Positions 47,201 through 59,310 are shown, numbered from the stretch's first letter. The stretch: 64,000 bases of DNA from Punica granatum (GCF_007655135.1 NW_022204037.1:248001-312000); one strand, 5' to 3'. The notes: generated by a model not told the origin, from the sequence alone. Numbers and translations: made by a program.

Positions 47201-49234
47201 ATCCCAAGGAACTTTCCAAGTTGTTTCAGTTTAGTCCTGGGGGCATTTTTATTTGTTTTCAGATCAGTCCAGATTTTCAAATTCATTTCAAATAAGTCCT
47301 AGGACGTTTTCAGTAATTTTTACACTGTCCACAATTTTTTTAGTATTTTCAAATCAGTCCCCAATGTTTTCAGAATTTTCAAATCGGTCCCCGAAACTTC
47401 ATCCGAATTTTCAAATCAGTCTCTGCTCTTTTAAAATCGTTCAATTCAGTCCCCTAGACATTTTCTAAAAATATCCAACCATTTTCTACTTGGATCACCC
47501 ATCGACAATGTATGTGCCCCATTTAAATATTTTATTTTTGTAATTATATGTATACAATGTGATAATGTCGAAAATTAGAGTTTATCGGGCGATCAATTAA
47601 TGGCCATCTCGACGACTCGAAATTCGTAGATTAACACATTCGGCAAATTTCTAATCAACCTAAAATTCTACATACGGGATAATCGGGACGTTAAATTTGG
47701 CTAAATTAAATCACTTGACTCTTTTAAATGAATTGTACAAACCGATTAATAATCTGTAATCACGTCGACAGTTCAAGAACTGTTAGTCACTCCCTTTTTA
47801 AATTCACAATTTCAAAAGCATTGAGATACGTGCTACGTAATCTTGATTTTTCATACACACACATATTTTTTCGATTCAAGGGGGATGACTATCGGTTCTT
47901 GTCCTGCCGTCACTTTAGTATAGGTTTGTGTTTAGAACGGGTTAAAACATGGAAAAACAAATTAATCTCAAACTCGACTTATGTCAAACTTGGGCAATAG
48001 TCAAATAGAGGGTTAGGTTTTGGGTTTTAGGTGAAAATACTCTTAATGTGTAAAAACCATATTGTCACAATACATAATTATCTAAAAATAACCCACACAT
48101 TCGAGACTTGACTACAGACATCATGTCTGTCGGGTCCCTTAAAATAATGCCAAATGCTACACGTCCTCTCCATCACCCCGTTTGTTTGTTTTAGGGTAGG
48201 ATTTGCATGCCAAGATACCTCGGTTAATAATCGGTTAACTCACGTAAATTCGGTAATAACAAAACCCCATTGTTTGTTTATTTATGCTTACTTGTTACAT
48301 TTGGGCACTTGTTTGTTATGCGGGTCGAGCCCGATCCTTTAGGACACGATTCACACAGTGTCCAACGCCCATAACCGTCGATCACGGGTCTAATGCCCCT
48401 ACACACCGAGTGCGCATTTAATTTAATTTTCGATCTTTTCCAAAACCATACGGTGAGCATGAGTGAAATCATGGCCGAATGCGAACCGACCGGGATTTAG
48501 TCATTGTAGCTTGTCTTTTATTTATTTGAGAGAACAATGTAAGGGTTTATGATGTGTATTTACTCATGTAATAATCCCGGTCGGAGAGTGGACGGTTCAA
48601 GTGTCTCTTCGAATTTACGGTGTCAAAACGGGCGAGTCGAGTGCAACTCTAAATCATGCGGTAAATAAATAAAATGGCAAGTCTACCTAACTAGAGTAAC
48701 GAAAGGGCTTGTGGGATATAGGCCCACACGTAATAGAACCCCCGAATTCGAAATTTTCGGTTCCGTACAAGACCATTGCCTTAGCATACTAGGTGTATCC
48801 ATACCCTTAGACCCGGGTAACTCACCGGCCCTCGACCTTCGGGTCGTAAACAAGTAGTGGCGACTCCTTCTCACGTGCATCCATCGCGCGTCCCCGGGAA
48901 GGTGGACACTCCCAAGCCGCGTTGCATAGGCGCGTGCATGCGTGACCCGACGAGATGAAATTCGGGTGCGCACAATAAGCAATATCCTCTGGACCTTGCA
49001 GTTTCTGCTCACCAAACCTATGCGACCTGTCCAGCATGTGGATGTTTACTCGCTGAGCCGCCACCGGCAGGTGGCCAATCAACTCATGGAGAGGCAGCTC
49101 GGCCGGGTCAAGTGACTCCTGGTGGAAGAGGAATATGGCGGGTAATACAGGGAACAAGATCAATAGGAAAGCGAATGGTCGCCATAGATGGTGCTTGTTT
49201 CCTGATTTGGAGCTCGACAAGTTGATTCGGACAT
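44261..49234 (-). pseudogene. Strictosidine-synthase-like (SSL) gene copy 1, interrupted by a solo LTR
   Basis: Exon pieces on the minus strand are 48975-49234 (N-terminal membrane anchor AFLLILFPVLPAIFLFH, ending GPEDIAY), 45803-45968 ([17 protein letters not shown]), 45266-45573 ([19 protein letters not shown]), about 44998-45100 (FIDHLPGTPNNIRCDQEGHYW) and 44261-44530 (LVDLEGNLIAHYYDSGW). The family is a six-bladed beta-propeller related to strictosidine synthase and to animal APMAP; plant SSL members are mostly not alkaloid enzymes. Lesions are a 4-base loss just after the ATG, the solo LTR at 45969, a loss of about 40 bases at the start of exon 3 and TAA at 44480-44482. It is convergent with AAE2 and about 175 bases from its stop. 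Confidence 0.88.
45969..48974 (+). mobile_element. Solo LTR of the Ogre family (3006 bp) with perfect 5-bp target duplication
   Basis: It starts TGTCAGCACCC and ends GGGTGCGCACA, matching the Ogre LTR at 8147-11507 in reverse. ATAAG flanks both sides (45964-45968 and 48975-48979). The paralogous SSL copy at about 52245 has the uninterrupted site GTAAGCAATATCCTC. No internal region, primer site or second LTR is present, so an element was lost by LTR-LTR recombination. It contains the same array of AGTCC motifs and a GC-rich block. Confidence 0.95.
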
Positions 49235-50330
49235 TGGAGGCGGCTCAGTGGTGATTCTGCGCAAGAAAGTGCACATCATTGAGATTGTGATTATAGATAA
49301 ATTGGGAATGTTATACTTATCAACTATGTAAAATTAAAAAAAAAAAATCATCAATACTTTATAAGAGAATCATAATTTCGAGGGTGTTTGCTATGAGATA
49401 ATCCATATGGATTACTGGATTACCATAATTGGCTAAAGCAAATTACTAGTAAAGTAATCTAGATGTAATCTACTTTCTCATTCAGCCAGTAATATACTTT
49501 TATCTGTAGGGAGTGACTATCTACATCAGCAGCAAGATTATCACTAATGTATAACTCTATCAATTCATACCAAACATGATAATCAACATTACCAGTACTT
49601 TTAAAGATGGAAATTTATCTAAATGGTAATCTAATTACTAGTAATCGAAACCGCACCTTCTATCAAAATTAAAGTTGAACTTGCCCTGTCAGCGTACCCA
49701 AAAAAAAAATGTCGGGATTGCTAATGACCACAGCATCCTCGTACACCATCCCAATTGCCCATTGGTTTGCTCCTCACTTTGTATCTTCAATCTTGAAACC
49801 GCTCTGTTTGCTTGCTCTACCCTGCTCTATGCGTAACAGAGCAGCTGGTGCAGCTGGAAAGGGAAGATAAGACCCACCAAGAACGGTACGGTCACTTTTT
49901 GATTTGCTGAGCTCTTTCAACTTTCTGGTGGCTACATGTTACTATGCGCTGAAGGATTGGAGATTCCGCCACGGAGGAGGAGGAGCGAATCGACTCGTCC
50001 TTTTATAATTTTCAATTAATTAATAACATATTTCATGGAAAATTCATCAATATTTCTTTTTTGTGGACAAATCTATCTATATTTACATTATAATTAGTAC
50101 TCATATTTGATTTGATGAAAACAATTTTACATCTTCATTTAAGAAAAAAGATTGAAGGATTTATGCATCGAACTCAAGTCATAATAGTTATCCACTTCCC
50201 GTTCTAACATATGTTGGGAATTCTCTTCAATTAAAAATGAATTAGTGTCTCTCCTGGCTAGAAATAAACCGACATCTGAGCGAACAGCAGTTTTTTGTTA
50301 ATAGACGTCTAAGTGAAGCAGTAAAGTGGA
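49235..50330. other. Intergenic spacer, possible MITE
   Basis: At about 49385-49655 a palindromic tendency is seen (GGTGTTTGCTATGAGATAATCC against the inverted GGTGCGGTTTCGATTACTAG) with many ATTACTAG/GTAATC words, perhaps a MITE; no target duplication was found. The rest shows no gene. Confidence 0.4.
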
Positions 50331-50398
50331 CCACGACGGGGAAGATACAGAAGTTGATCCTTAGGGAGAAAGCAATGACCCTTGGTAGCTTGTTTTAA
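50331..50398 (+). pseudogene. AAE2 3'-end scrap
   Basis: About 68 bases match the last codons of the intact AAE2 gene (GGGGAAGATACAGAAG, then AGCTTGTTTTAA). The following 3' flank also matches (GCTCCCATTTGTGATT). It marks a third, nearly lost AAE2 copy that was duplicated together with SSL copy 2. Confidence 0.85.
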
Positions 50399-50582
50399 AC
50401 AGCGAGAAACGGGGCACAACATCCATGAAAGCTCCCATTTGTGATTTACAATACCCAAAATTTTTACAGAGTGAGAACTCCGGTACAAGGAGTTCCCACT
50501 ATATGTTTATGCAGGTCTTAGTCAATTATTGTGCTTATGTTAATAACTGCATCCAGACCCGACCGAAGCATTCCTGCTCGAC

Positions 50583-52568
50583 TCAGAGGGCCCCATGTAG
50601 GGTCAAGTCGAGCCGAGTAATGTAAGCATTGATAAGGGAACCACAGTACAAATGGTTCCCGATCTTTAAGCATCCAGTGACTAATGTACATCTGGAGTCA
50701 TAATAGTGGGCGATCAGGTTTCCTTCCAGATCAACCATGAGAGCTCCGCCGTTCCCTTCATATGGAAGGCTCAGGTACTTCTGCAAGATCCAGAGTGCCT
50801 TTCGGATAAAAGGATATTTCAACACCAATTCCCACGTGAAGGTGTTCGTATTCCCCTGCAGAAAATCACATGAGAACCTGAGTTTCACCTCATTCATCTG
50901 TATGCCAAGATTTAGTCAATTCTAGAAGAGGTCAACAAGATTGCAGAGAATTATTAGAGCTTAGAATTTAGTTTGTCAGTCGACGTAGTTTCCTTGAGCG
51001 TATCATAGAGAATGCATCGTAGGAAAACATCCACAAATTGATTTGCAAACAGCATTGACAGGGACCTTGTGGTATATGGGGAACCTTGGACCTGCCTTCA
51101 TATCAACCTAAGAAATCTAACTGTTACATAATTAACAGCCTAACTCGGGCAAGCATAAATCGTAACAGAGCAATGAAAAACTAATGAAAATCATTGATCT
51201 ACTGATTTTATGCCTCTATGTGACTAGTCATGCCAGTGCAACAGATAGAACAGGAGTTTACGTACTTTGGTGAGTGCAATCCAGTAATGGCCTTCGCCAT
51301 CGTACCGGATGTTGTCAGGCATACCCGGCAAATGGTCGATGAACTCATCGACAGTACCACTTTTCATGCCACTAATGTAATACTTCTTGCATCTGTTCCT
51401 GCAATGTCAGCAAGGACATTTGAGTTCTTCATGGTAGTATCTAACAAGACATCAAATATCAACAAATTGAAGTCTGAATTCAATTCTCAAACTCATGATA
51501 GCTGAGCACAAATTGAGAAAGAGCAGGGAGCACGTGCAACCGAGTGTGAGGACCAAATGCCAACCAAACTCACATGTTAGTTTCGCAAAACACCACAAAA
51601 TCTTGATTCGGCGAGACGGCCACTCTGTTGGCGAAATAGAGGTCACGAACCAGCACGTTGGTCTGCTTGGTCTTCGGACAGTAGCTCATGAGTCACCCAT
51701 GGGGCCTGCCCTCGAGAATGTCCCGGGTAGACTCATTCAAGCCGTACTTGTAAGATGCATCCGTAAAGTATATGGTACCATCTTCTGCTACATCCACACC
51801 GTCCGCTAACCTGAACTTCACCCCCTCTGCCTTGTCCGTTAACAGCTCCACCGTTCCATTTTCACTCAGTCTGAAAAGCCCCTGTTATGCAGTACCAATA
51901 AGTTATTACCGTTATATATAGCAATTGGAAATGTAAAAATTAAGTCCCGCTCTTTTCGCTTATGACAGATTTAGTCCTTCAACTTATCTGTTTACTTTTT
52001 GGTCATTCCTAGAACCGTAGCTAGGCAGCTCTCATATCAAGATACCCTGGACCATACCAGGTGAAATTTTGAAGAATAAACCGGCCAACCTTTCAGTGTC
52101 CGTCACAATAACTTCCTTGTGAGGACCGAGGACGAGCCCGAGTGGCCTGCCGCCGGTGTTGACCCATTCTTCCACGGTCGAGTCGTTCAACCTTACTCGC
52201 CTGACCCATCCGTCAGCGCAGCCCGTATAGATGATCCCTGATTCAGGGTCGTAAGCAATATCCTCTGGGCCAGGCAGTTTCGGCTCACCAAGCCTCTCCG
52301 ACCCATCCAGCATGTGGCTGTTCACCCGCTGAGCCACCACCTGTGGGCGATCGGTCAGCTCATGGAGGGGCAGCTCAGCCGGGTCAAGCGAGTCGAGGTG
52401 GAAGAGGAATATGGCGGGTAATATGGGGAACAAGATCAATAGGAAAGCGGAGGGCCGCCATAGGTGGTGTTTGTTTCCCGGTAGTTGTGGAGCTCGAGAG
52501 GCCGTGGTTGAGTCGGACATATTGGAAGGCAGCTCGTTGGTGATCCGATGGAGAAATACGGACGTCAT
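50583..52568 (-). pseudogene. Strictosidine-synthase-like (SSL) gene copy 2
   Basis: Four exons are readable on the minus strand: 52090-52520 (or from 52568 if the earlier ATG is used), 51574-51881, 51266-51398 and 50583-50855. They carry GT/AG sites, the N-terminal membrane helix (AFLLILFPILPAIFLFH), [14 protein letters not shown]-like HLPGMPDNIRYDGEGHYW and the end LHGAL. Two lesions are seen. One A is missing at the end of exon 1 (GAAAGG where copy 1 has GAAAAGG), which breaks the frame to exon 2. A TGA stands at 51693-51695 where copy 1 has CGA (Arg). Unless a sequencing error explains both, it is a pseudogene. No LTR is inserted, so it is the empty-site reference for copy 1. Confidence 0.85.
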
Positions 52569-53824
52569 TCTTTTAAAGATAAATTAGGGAAGCTAATACT
52601 TTTTTGTTGTTTTTGGGTAGGTGGGGAAGTTATCCTTTTCAACTGTCGAATATAAAAATGGTAATACTCCGAAGTTGAATTCGAATTGTATACAGGAACT
52701 ATATGAATTGATTTTTTGTGAATGGGTCCCTCCCAATTTTTATGAATGGATTTCACTCCTACGAGGACTACATTAGACCGGAGTATATATTTTCGGTTAC
52801 AAAGGAGTCTTAAAATTTATACAGTGAAAGAAAAATGTCAAATAACTAATAATTGAACACGGATAGTTTAATAAGTGCCAAACCTGCGACCCTAAGTCAG
52901 GAGGCGAGGACGTGCGCTAGGGACGAATGCATTTAGGATTTAGCTCTAAAGGAGTGAGGCCCTTGGAGAGGCAATAAGAACATAAACTTATCAATTTAGT
53001 AAGGCAAATAGCAGTAAATTTATGAATATTTAAAGGACCATATAAAAATTTCCTCAGAAAATCGGTCCCTCAGCCCTCTTCGGTCCATTTTGGACATGCA
53101 CCACTTCCTTACGCATCTTTTGATAATGTGTTTTTATTTCCTCTTCATCTATTGCACGCGTAAAACCCAAAAATAAAATGATAACATAAAAATGTTCAAC
53201 TTTATCAGGTCAAATAGCATATATTACATGTATATAAACTATATATAAATAAGTGTTCACATGAAAACGCCATAAGAAAGCTAAATCCTTAAGAGTGCTT
53301 AAAAATCCATATTTAGTAAAACGCTTCTATAGAACTTGAACAAGTGCAATTATTAGAGGTGTAATCGAGTTGAGGCGAGTCCAAATATGGAGGCTCGAGC
53401 CCAGCTTGATCACGTTTTTGTGAGCACAAGCTCGATAGCGCTTCAACTGGGGAGCTCAAGCTCGCAAGTGATATAAATAAGCAGGCAACAACTCAAGCTC
53501 GACTCGCCAAGAGCAAGCGAAGCTCAAGGGTTTGATGATCAGATGAGAGTTGCGGCCGCCGTGCAGGTGGAAGTCTGGCAAAGGAGCAGATGATGTATAA
53601 CAGTTCTTCTGGTTTTTTCAAGAAAAAAAAAATCAATAAAAAATCTGCATCCTCTAGATGAGTCCGCCGGCGCCTTGGCAGGTAGCCGATAACCTCATCT
53701 TGGCGAGGTCCCACATCTGACAACTACCTAGTCGAACAAAGAGGTTCTTTCAATTTGTAGACTTCTCATTGAGCTTTGGATTTTGTAAATTGTATAATTA
53801 GAAAGATACCGTGGATATATATAA
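52569..53824. other. Intergenic spacer
   Basis: No gene is supported. Around 53350-53525 a run of AAGCTCGA/GAGCTCAAG-like words forms a degenerate low-complexity repeat. A short open frame at 53493-53723 (minus) has no motif. Confidence 0.5.
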
Positions 53825-53967
53825 TGTGAATAATATTGGCCGTGACCCAATTAGGGTCGGTATATCTCATATATATAGTTAAGAAAGATACAATAACGAT
53901 GTCCCAATACATAATGTGCTATACAAGGTAAGAATATTTTCAAGATAACAAAATATATTGTAATACA
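53825..53967 (-). repeat. 3' LTR of the copia element
   Basis: On the minus strand it starts TGTATTACAATA and ends TTATTCACA. It matches 58671-58813 except at about eight sites. Confidence 0.88.
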
Positions 53968-53974
53968 CCCCCTC
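53968..53974 (-). promoter_or_regulatory. Polypurine tract of the copia element
   Basis: The minus strand reads GAGGGGG directly before the TG of the 3' LTR. Confidence 0.75.
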
Positions 53975-56848
53975 AATCTGTTAGGGGCGTAGACACAGAC
54001 AGATTGCGACAATGAGATTGAAATAGAGACACCGACAAATTTTTAGTGAGAATGTCAGCCAACTGACTAGATGTCGGAACGTAGCATACAAAAAGATCCC
54101 CACGTTGAAGCCGCTCACGCACAAAATGATAGTCCACTGCTATGTGCTTAGAGCGTTGATGTTGAATTGGATTTGCTGCAAGGTAAGTAGCACTTATATT
54201 ATCACAACATGCAATGATGGGGCTCGGAGAGTGACGACCAATGTCCTGAATAAGTTGACGAAGCCAGAGCGTTTCTGCTACAGCATAAGCTAGGGCTCGA
54301 TATTCAGCCTCTGTCGAGCTTTTAAACACCGTAGGCTGTTTCTTGGAGCGCCAGGAGATGAGATTTGGTCCAACAAATACTGCATAGCCTGTTGTCGATC
54401 GTCTGGTGTCCGGGCAGCCAGCCCAATCGGCATCCGTGTAGGCTGTGATCTGTAGGTCAAAGGACCTGCGTAGAGTAAGCCCATGGGAGATTGATCCCCG
54501 AAGATAACGTAGAATTCTCTTCGCAGCCTACAAGTGGATTGCTCGTGGGGCATGCATAAACTGGCTTACCAAATTGACAGCAAAACAAAAGTCAGGTCTA
54601 GTAATTGTTATGTACTGTAGAGCACCAATCATACTCCTATATTCAGTAGGATCACCCAATAACTCGCCATCAGTTAATGATAGGTTACTACGAGATGGTA
54701 ATGGCGTCTTAACTGCAGTTGAGTGTGCAAGTCCAAACCTAGTGAGAACATCTGAGATGTATTTTTGCTGGGAAAGAAAGAGGGTATTAGATGAATGTTG
54801 GACTTGTATGCCAAGAAAGAAATGTAAGGGTCCTAGATCTTTCATTGCAAATTCATCAGAGAGAATTTTGATGAATCGATTAAGAAGTGAAGGGGAGCTG
54901 CCAGTAAGGATAATATCATCAACATAGAGCAGTAACAAGATGGTATGATGAGCATTACAATAGATAAAGAGTGTGGAGTCAAGTGGACTAGAGGCAAGCC
55001 GAAGGGATTGAAGGAAAGAACTGAATCGAGTAAACCATGCTCTGGGAGCCTGTTTCAGACCATATAAAGATTTATGAAGTCGACAAATCTGGTTAGGGAA
55101 TAGAGGATGAATAAAGCCAGGAGGCTGACGCATATAAACTTCCTCTTGCAAGTGACCATATAGGAATGCATTTTTGACATCTAATTGACGAATATCCCAA
55201 GAGGAGGAATGAGCAAGAGAAAGGACTAAGCGAATGGTAGATGGTTTAACCACAGGACTGAAGGTCTCATGGTAATCAATACCTGGTTGTTGACGGAATC
55301 CTTGGGCAACTAGATGAGCTTTGTATCTATCGATACTTCCATCAGCCCGATACTTGATTCGAAACTTCTAGGTGCTTCCCACCACATTGGCCTGAGGAGG
55401 CGGCGGTACCAGACTTCATGTTCCATTTTGGAGAAGAACATTGAACTTTTCCGCCATTGCATTACGCCACTTTGGATCTTTAATAGCTTGCGAGTAACAT
55501 GTAGGTTCCCTGACCATAGTGGGTGACGTGGCAAGAAGAGAAAATTTGGGGTTTGATTTGACGATTCCCGATTTCCCACGTGTGACCATTGGATGTTGAT
55601 TTTTGAGGTTTGGTTGTCTAGGCTTGTTAATATTGGAGTTGGACGGCTGCCCGGAAGTGGGTTGTAGGGAGATTGCTGGGTTGGGCAGGGAGTCTTGCTG
55701 AGGACATGAGGGACGATGGACTGGGCTTGGGGTTGATGTCGGGTTGGACAGTCCGCCTGTTAAGCAATGTGGGCTATCGGTGGAACAAGGCAAAGGCACG
55801 GGCTGAGGGTTGGGTGAGGTGCTAACTGGGCTTGGGCCGGGTAAAAGGCTGGGCAGGACTTCTGTGGAACAAGGCGGGCTTTCAGTAGGACCGAGTGGGC
55901 CAGACTGTCCAGGACAAATTGGTTGTGAGGACGAGCTTGGAATTACCGAAGATGGGCATGTGTTGACAGTGGGCTGAGGACAAGGGTGCCGGCCTTGGGC
56001 TGATCCAGCAACAGTGGGTAGAATTGATGTACGTGGAATGGATATCTGAAAGAAAATCGGGCGACTAATGGTTTTGTCCTGAGCCCCAATAACTGTAGAT
56101 TTTGCAAATGGAAAATAGGACTCATTAAATCGAACATGTCGAGAAACATAAACACGATTTTTATGAATATCAAGACATCGATACCCCTTATTTTCACTTG
56201 CATAACCTATGAATACACAAAGTTTAGAACGAGCCTCAAGCTTGTGTGAAGCATAAGGCGTGAGATTAGGATAGCAAGCACATCCAAATGTTTGTAAAAA
56301 TCCATAATCCGAGATTTTTCCAAACAATTTTTCAAAAGGAGAAAAATTTCGTAAAACCGGGGAAGGGAGTCTATTTATTGTAAAAACCGTTGTAAGTGAG
56401 GCATCGACCCAAAATTGATGTGGAAGATGGCTTTGAATTAGAAATGTTCGGACCATATCAAGAATGTGACGATGTTTCCTTTCCGCTACACCATTTTGTT
56501 GCGGAGTGTGTGGACATGACATACGAAAAGTAATTCCCGACTTATTAAATAATTCTCGAAATTTGGAGTTGTTAAATTCCAAGCCACCATCACATTGAAA
56601 AATTTTGATTTTCCTATCAAGTAAATTTTCCATTTGTGTTTTAAAAATTTGGAAATTATCGAAAACTTCCGATTTAAACTTCAATGGAAATAACCAAGTA
56701 AATCTAGAGAAATCATCAATAAAGATAACGTAATATTTGAATCCTAAATGAGACGGAATTGGAGAGTGCCAAACATCTGCATAAATTATTTCCAAAGGAA
56801 AAGTTGCAACATGGTCCACAGGAGAAAAAGGTAATCGAGAAGATTTCC
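53973..56848 (-). pseudogene. Copia integrase, reverse transcriptase and RNase H
   Basis: One minus-strand frame carries the integrase (YVIFIDDFSRFTWLFPLK, then PHTPQQNGVAERKHRHILD, holding the D and E of the DDE core), the Pro/Ser-rich linker, the RT ([20 protein letters not shown], active-site [14 protein letters not shown]) and RNase H (SSTEAEYRALAYAVAE, then HIAVDYHFVRERL, with LADILTK near the end). It is interrupted by TGA at about 55414, TAG near 55367 and TAG near 54528. The first two replace the Trp codons expected in the family and the third replaces Gln. At about 56849 one A is missing, which breaks the frame from protease. Confidence 0.9.
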
Positions 56849-58519
56849 CAAATTACAGGGGTCACAAGAATCTTTATTCATGGAAAGCATGGGAATTAAT
56901 TTTCTAAACTTGAGAACTTCCAAAACCGACTTATTTGCATGCCCAAGACACTGATGCCAGATCACCGAAGGTTGTGTGGTAACATGAAAAGCCCATGGCC
57001 GTGATAGTGGGACGAGATAGAGAGACTCTTTAGAGGAGCAGCTGAGGAGGATCGTCCCCGAAAGATTGTCCTTTAATGAAAAACCAGAATTAGTGAGTAT
57101 CACATGACAATCGTGATCTTGACATAATCGATGAAGAGAAACAAGATTATAATCAAGATTAGGAACATGAAGCACATTTCGTAAATGTAGGGGTCTAGAA
57201 TTTGTTGGAATGGTCACGGAACCAACATTATGTATAGGCAAAATAGATCCATTTGTAGTAACAATTGATGAGGAACCAGAGTATGGAGTGAGATTGTCAA
57301 GTATACCTTCACTATGGACCATGTGAGAGGAAGCACCGGAGTCCAAGTAAGCATCTGGTGAAGGTGCATCATTTAAGCTTATGGCAGCAAGAGACTTAGG
57401 AAAAGTATGAGACTGCTATTGGTTGTAGTAATCAAGGCATTGGATGGCAGTATGCCCAGCAGTATTGCATAGTTGACAGACCACGACAGCAGGAGCATGT
57501 CCTAGTATCCCATCACTAACTGAAGGAGAATTACCCGAGGACCTTACCGAGTATGGGAGTTGGCCCGGTTGTCCACGACCATAAGCAATTACAGCAGGGC
57601 CTCCACGTGCACCAGAATTAAATCCACGACCAGCATTGCCTCGGCCATAGAATTGTTTACGCCAAGACCCACTGCCATTGAATCGGCTACTGCCTCTGCC
57701 ACCCCCTCGGTTCGATTTTCAGCCTCGGTTATTATTTTGGTGCTGGCCACGACCTCCACCCCGTCCTTCAGACTGCATGGAGACCTGCAGAGCTGTGGTG
57801 GCTGCTGGAGAGGGAGCAGGAAAGAATTTCCATACCCTACTTTCATGAAATAATAGTTTGTTGCGAAAAATATCAAATGAGATGGGGCTAGGATCATTGG
57901 CATTAACAGTGATAAAAGACTCGTATTCACAAGGAAGGTCAGCTATAGCAAAAGTAATGAGATCCTCATCGTCGATGGGTTTTCCGATCTCCATTAGTTG
58001 ATCAGCAAGGAGCTTGCAGTTGTGGAGGTACTTCTCAACCCCTTGGTCCTCTAGTTTCATGCGGGTCAGTTCGACCTTGATATCCCGATACATGACCCAG
58101 GATCGTTCAACAAAGCGGTTATGAAGGCCATCCCAGACTTGCTTTGCTGTGCCCAGGTCGTGGACCTCCTCCAGCAGCAATTCAGAGAGTGTGGAGAATA
58201 GTCATGATCGAACATTCTGATCCAGCCGACACCAAGCTGAATATGTCAGGTCTGTCGGGTCGGGACATGGTTGGCTTCCGTCAACGAGGCCGAATGGATC
58301 GTGGGATTTCAGGAAAGTAGAGAAGAGTGTTTTCCAGACAAGGTAATTTGAATTGTTGAGTTGGACGTGAACAAGATTGGTGATGTTTGGCATTGTAATG
58401 GAGGTAGAAAATAGGTTAGAAGAGGACGGAAGAACATGGGAGGTAATTTGGGGAAAATGAACAGTAACTGGGGCTGGTGGGTCAATGGTCTGACTTGATG
58501 TGTCAGTGTCATTGGGCAT
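56849..58519 (-). pseudogene. Copia gag and protease
   Basis: The likely start is the ATG at 58519 (MPNDTDTSSQTIDPP). The gag domain reads LVHVQLNNSNYLVWKTLF and KQVWDGLHNRFVERSW, a zinc knuckle CQLCNTAGHTAIQC lies near 57470, and the protease core is YLDSGASSHMV. The pre-integrase segment ending HQCLGHANKSVLEVLKFRKL follows. Stops break it: TGA near 58199 (Trp expected), TGA near 57719 and TAG near 57418 (the last two in the glycine-rich and linker parts). Confidence 0.88.
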
Positions 58520-58658
58520 GATGAACACTGGAAAGAAGAAAAAAATATTAAAGGGGATGACAGAGGTTTCAGACGAAAAGAAGAAGGAAAAGAAGAAGGA
58601 AAAGAAGAAGACAAGGCAGGGTAGGTGCGGCGGCCAGGAGAAGAAAAGAAAACCTAAG

Positions 58659-58670
58659 GCTCTGATACCA
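58659..58670 (-). promoter_or_regulatory. Primer-binding site, initiator Met-tRNA
   Basis: TGGTATCAGAGC on the minus strand directly follows the 5' LTR. It is the standard copia primer site. Confidence 0.92.
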
Positions 58671-58813
58671 TGTGAATAATATTGGCCGTGACCCAATTAG
58701 GGTCGGTATATCTCATATATACAGTTAAGAAAGATACAATAATGGTGTCCCGATACATAATGTGCTATACAAGGTAAGAATATTTTCAAGATACCGAAAT
58801 ATATTCTAATATA
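58671..58813 (-). repeat. 5' LTR of the copia element
   Basis: It ends TTATTCACA next to the primer site. The outer end reads TATATTAGAATA, where the 3' LTR has TGTATTACAATA, so the terminal TG has mutated. Confidence 0.85.
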
Positions 58814-59301
58814 TAGTTTAAGCATTTTCTTGGTATTACTGAGAGCCACTATTGTATTATCATTAAGTTAGTCTTGAAATTTTCGCAATTCAGTGCATCG
58901 AAATTGCCACATAATTAGATTGGTTTATCAAAGTCGGTACAGTATTCTATTCGGTCCATGTAAACTTGTGCAAATAGATAGAACATTCCGGATTCAGTCA
59001 TTGTCTATACTAGGTATAAATAGAGCATTTGATGAGGATGGAAATTTTATCTTTATTTTCAAAGACTTGATCGAATCCAAGAATAATATATAAATTGCTT
59101 TTTGGATTTTATGCAATTATTTAAGGATCATATGTGGATTTTGGAGAATTGCGCAGGGAATTACAATTTTTATTGTTAGTTTATGTTGTTAAATGTTTGA
59201 AATTATAATGCAAAAGATAAAAATAAAATGCATTTTTTATTTTTAGTTGATATTGTTCAATAAAATATATTGGGAGTAGTTTCATTTATATATTAATATC
59301 T
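58814..59301. other. AT-rich spacer
   Basis: No gene or repeat is recognised between the copia LTR and the foldback MITE. Confidence 0.5.
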
Positions 59302-59310
59302 TTAAATAAA

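Larger units (their letters stand above)
53825..58813 (-). mobile_element. Ty1/copia retrotransposon, nearly complete, decayed
   Basis: On the minus strand the order is 5' LTR (58671-58813), Met-tRNA primer site, gag, protease, integrase, RT-RNase H, polypurine tract and 3' LTR (53825-53967). This gag-pro-INT-RT-RH order defines copia. The LTRs are only 143 bp and differ at about eight positions. Gag-pro share one frame and INT-RT-RH another, split by a 1-base loss, and several nonsense codons are present. No target duplication is clear. Total length is about 5.0 kb. Confidence 0.92.

Noticed and set aside
53815..58820. Target duplication of the copia element
   Set aside because: The flanks (TATAA on the left, TAGTT on the right) do not match. 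The AT-rich surroundings allow chance matches only.
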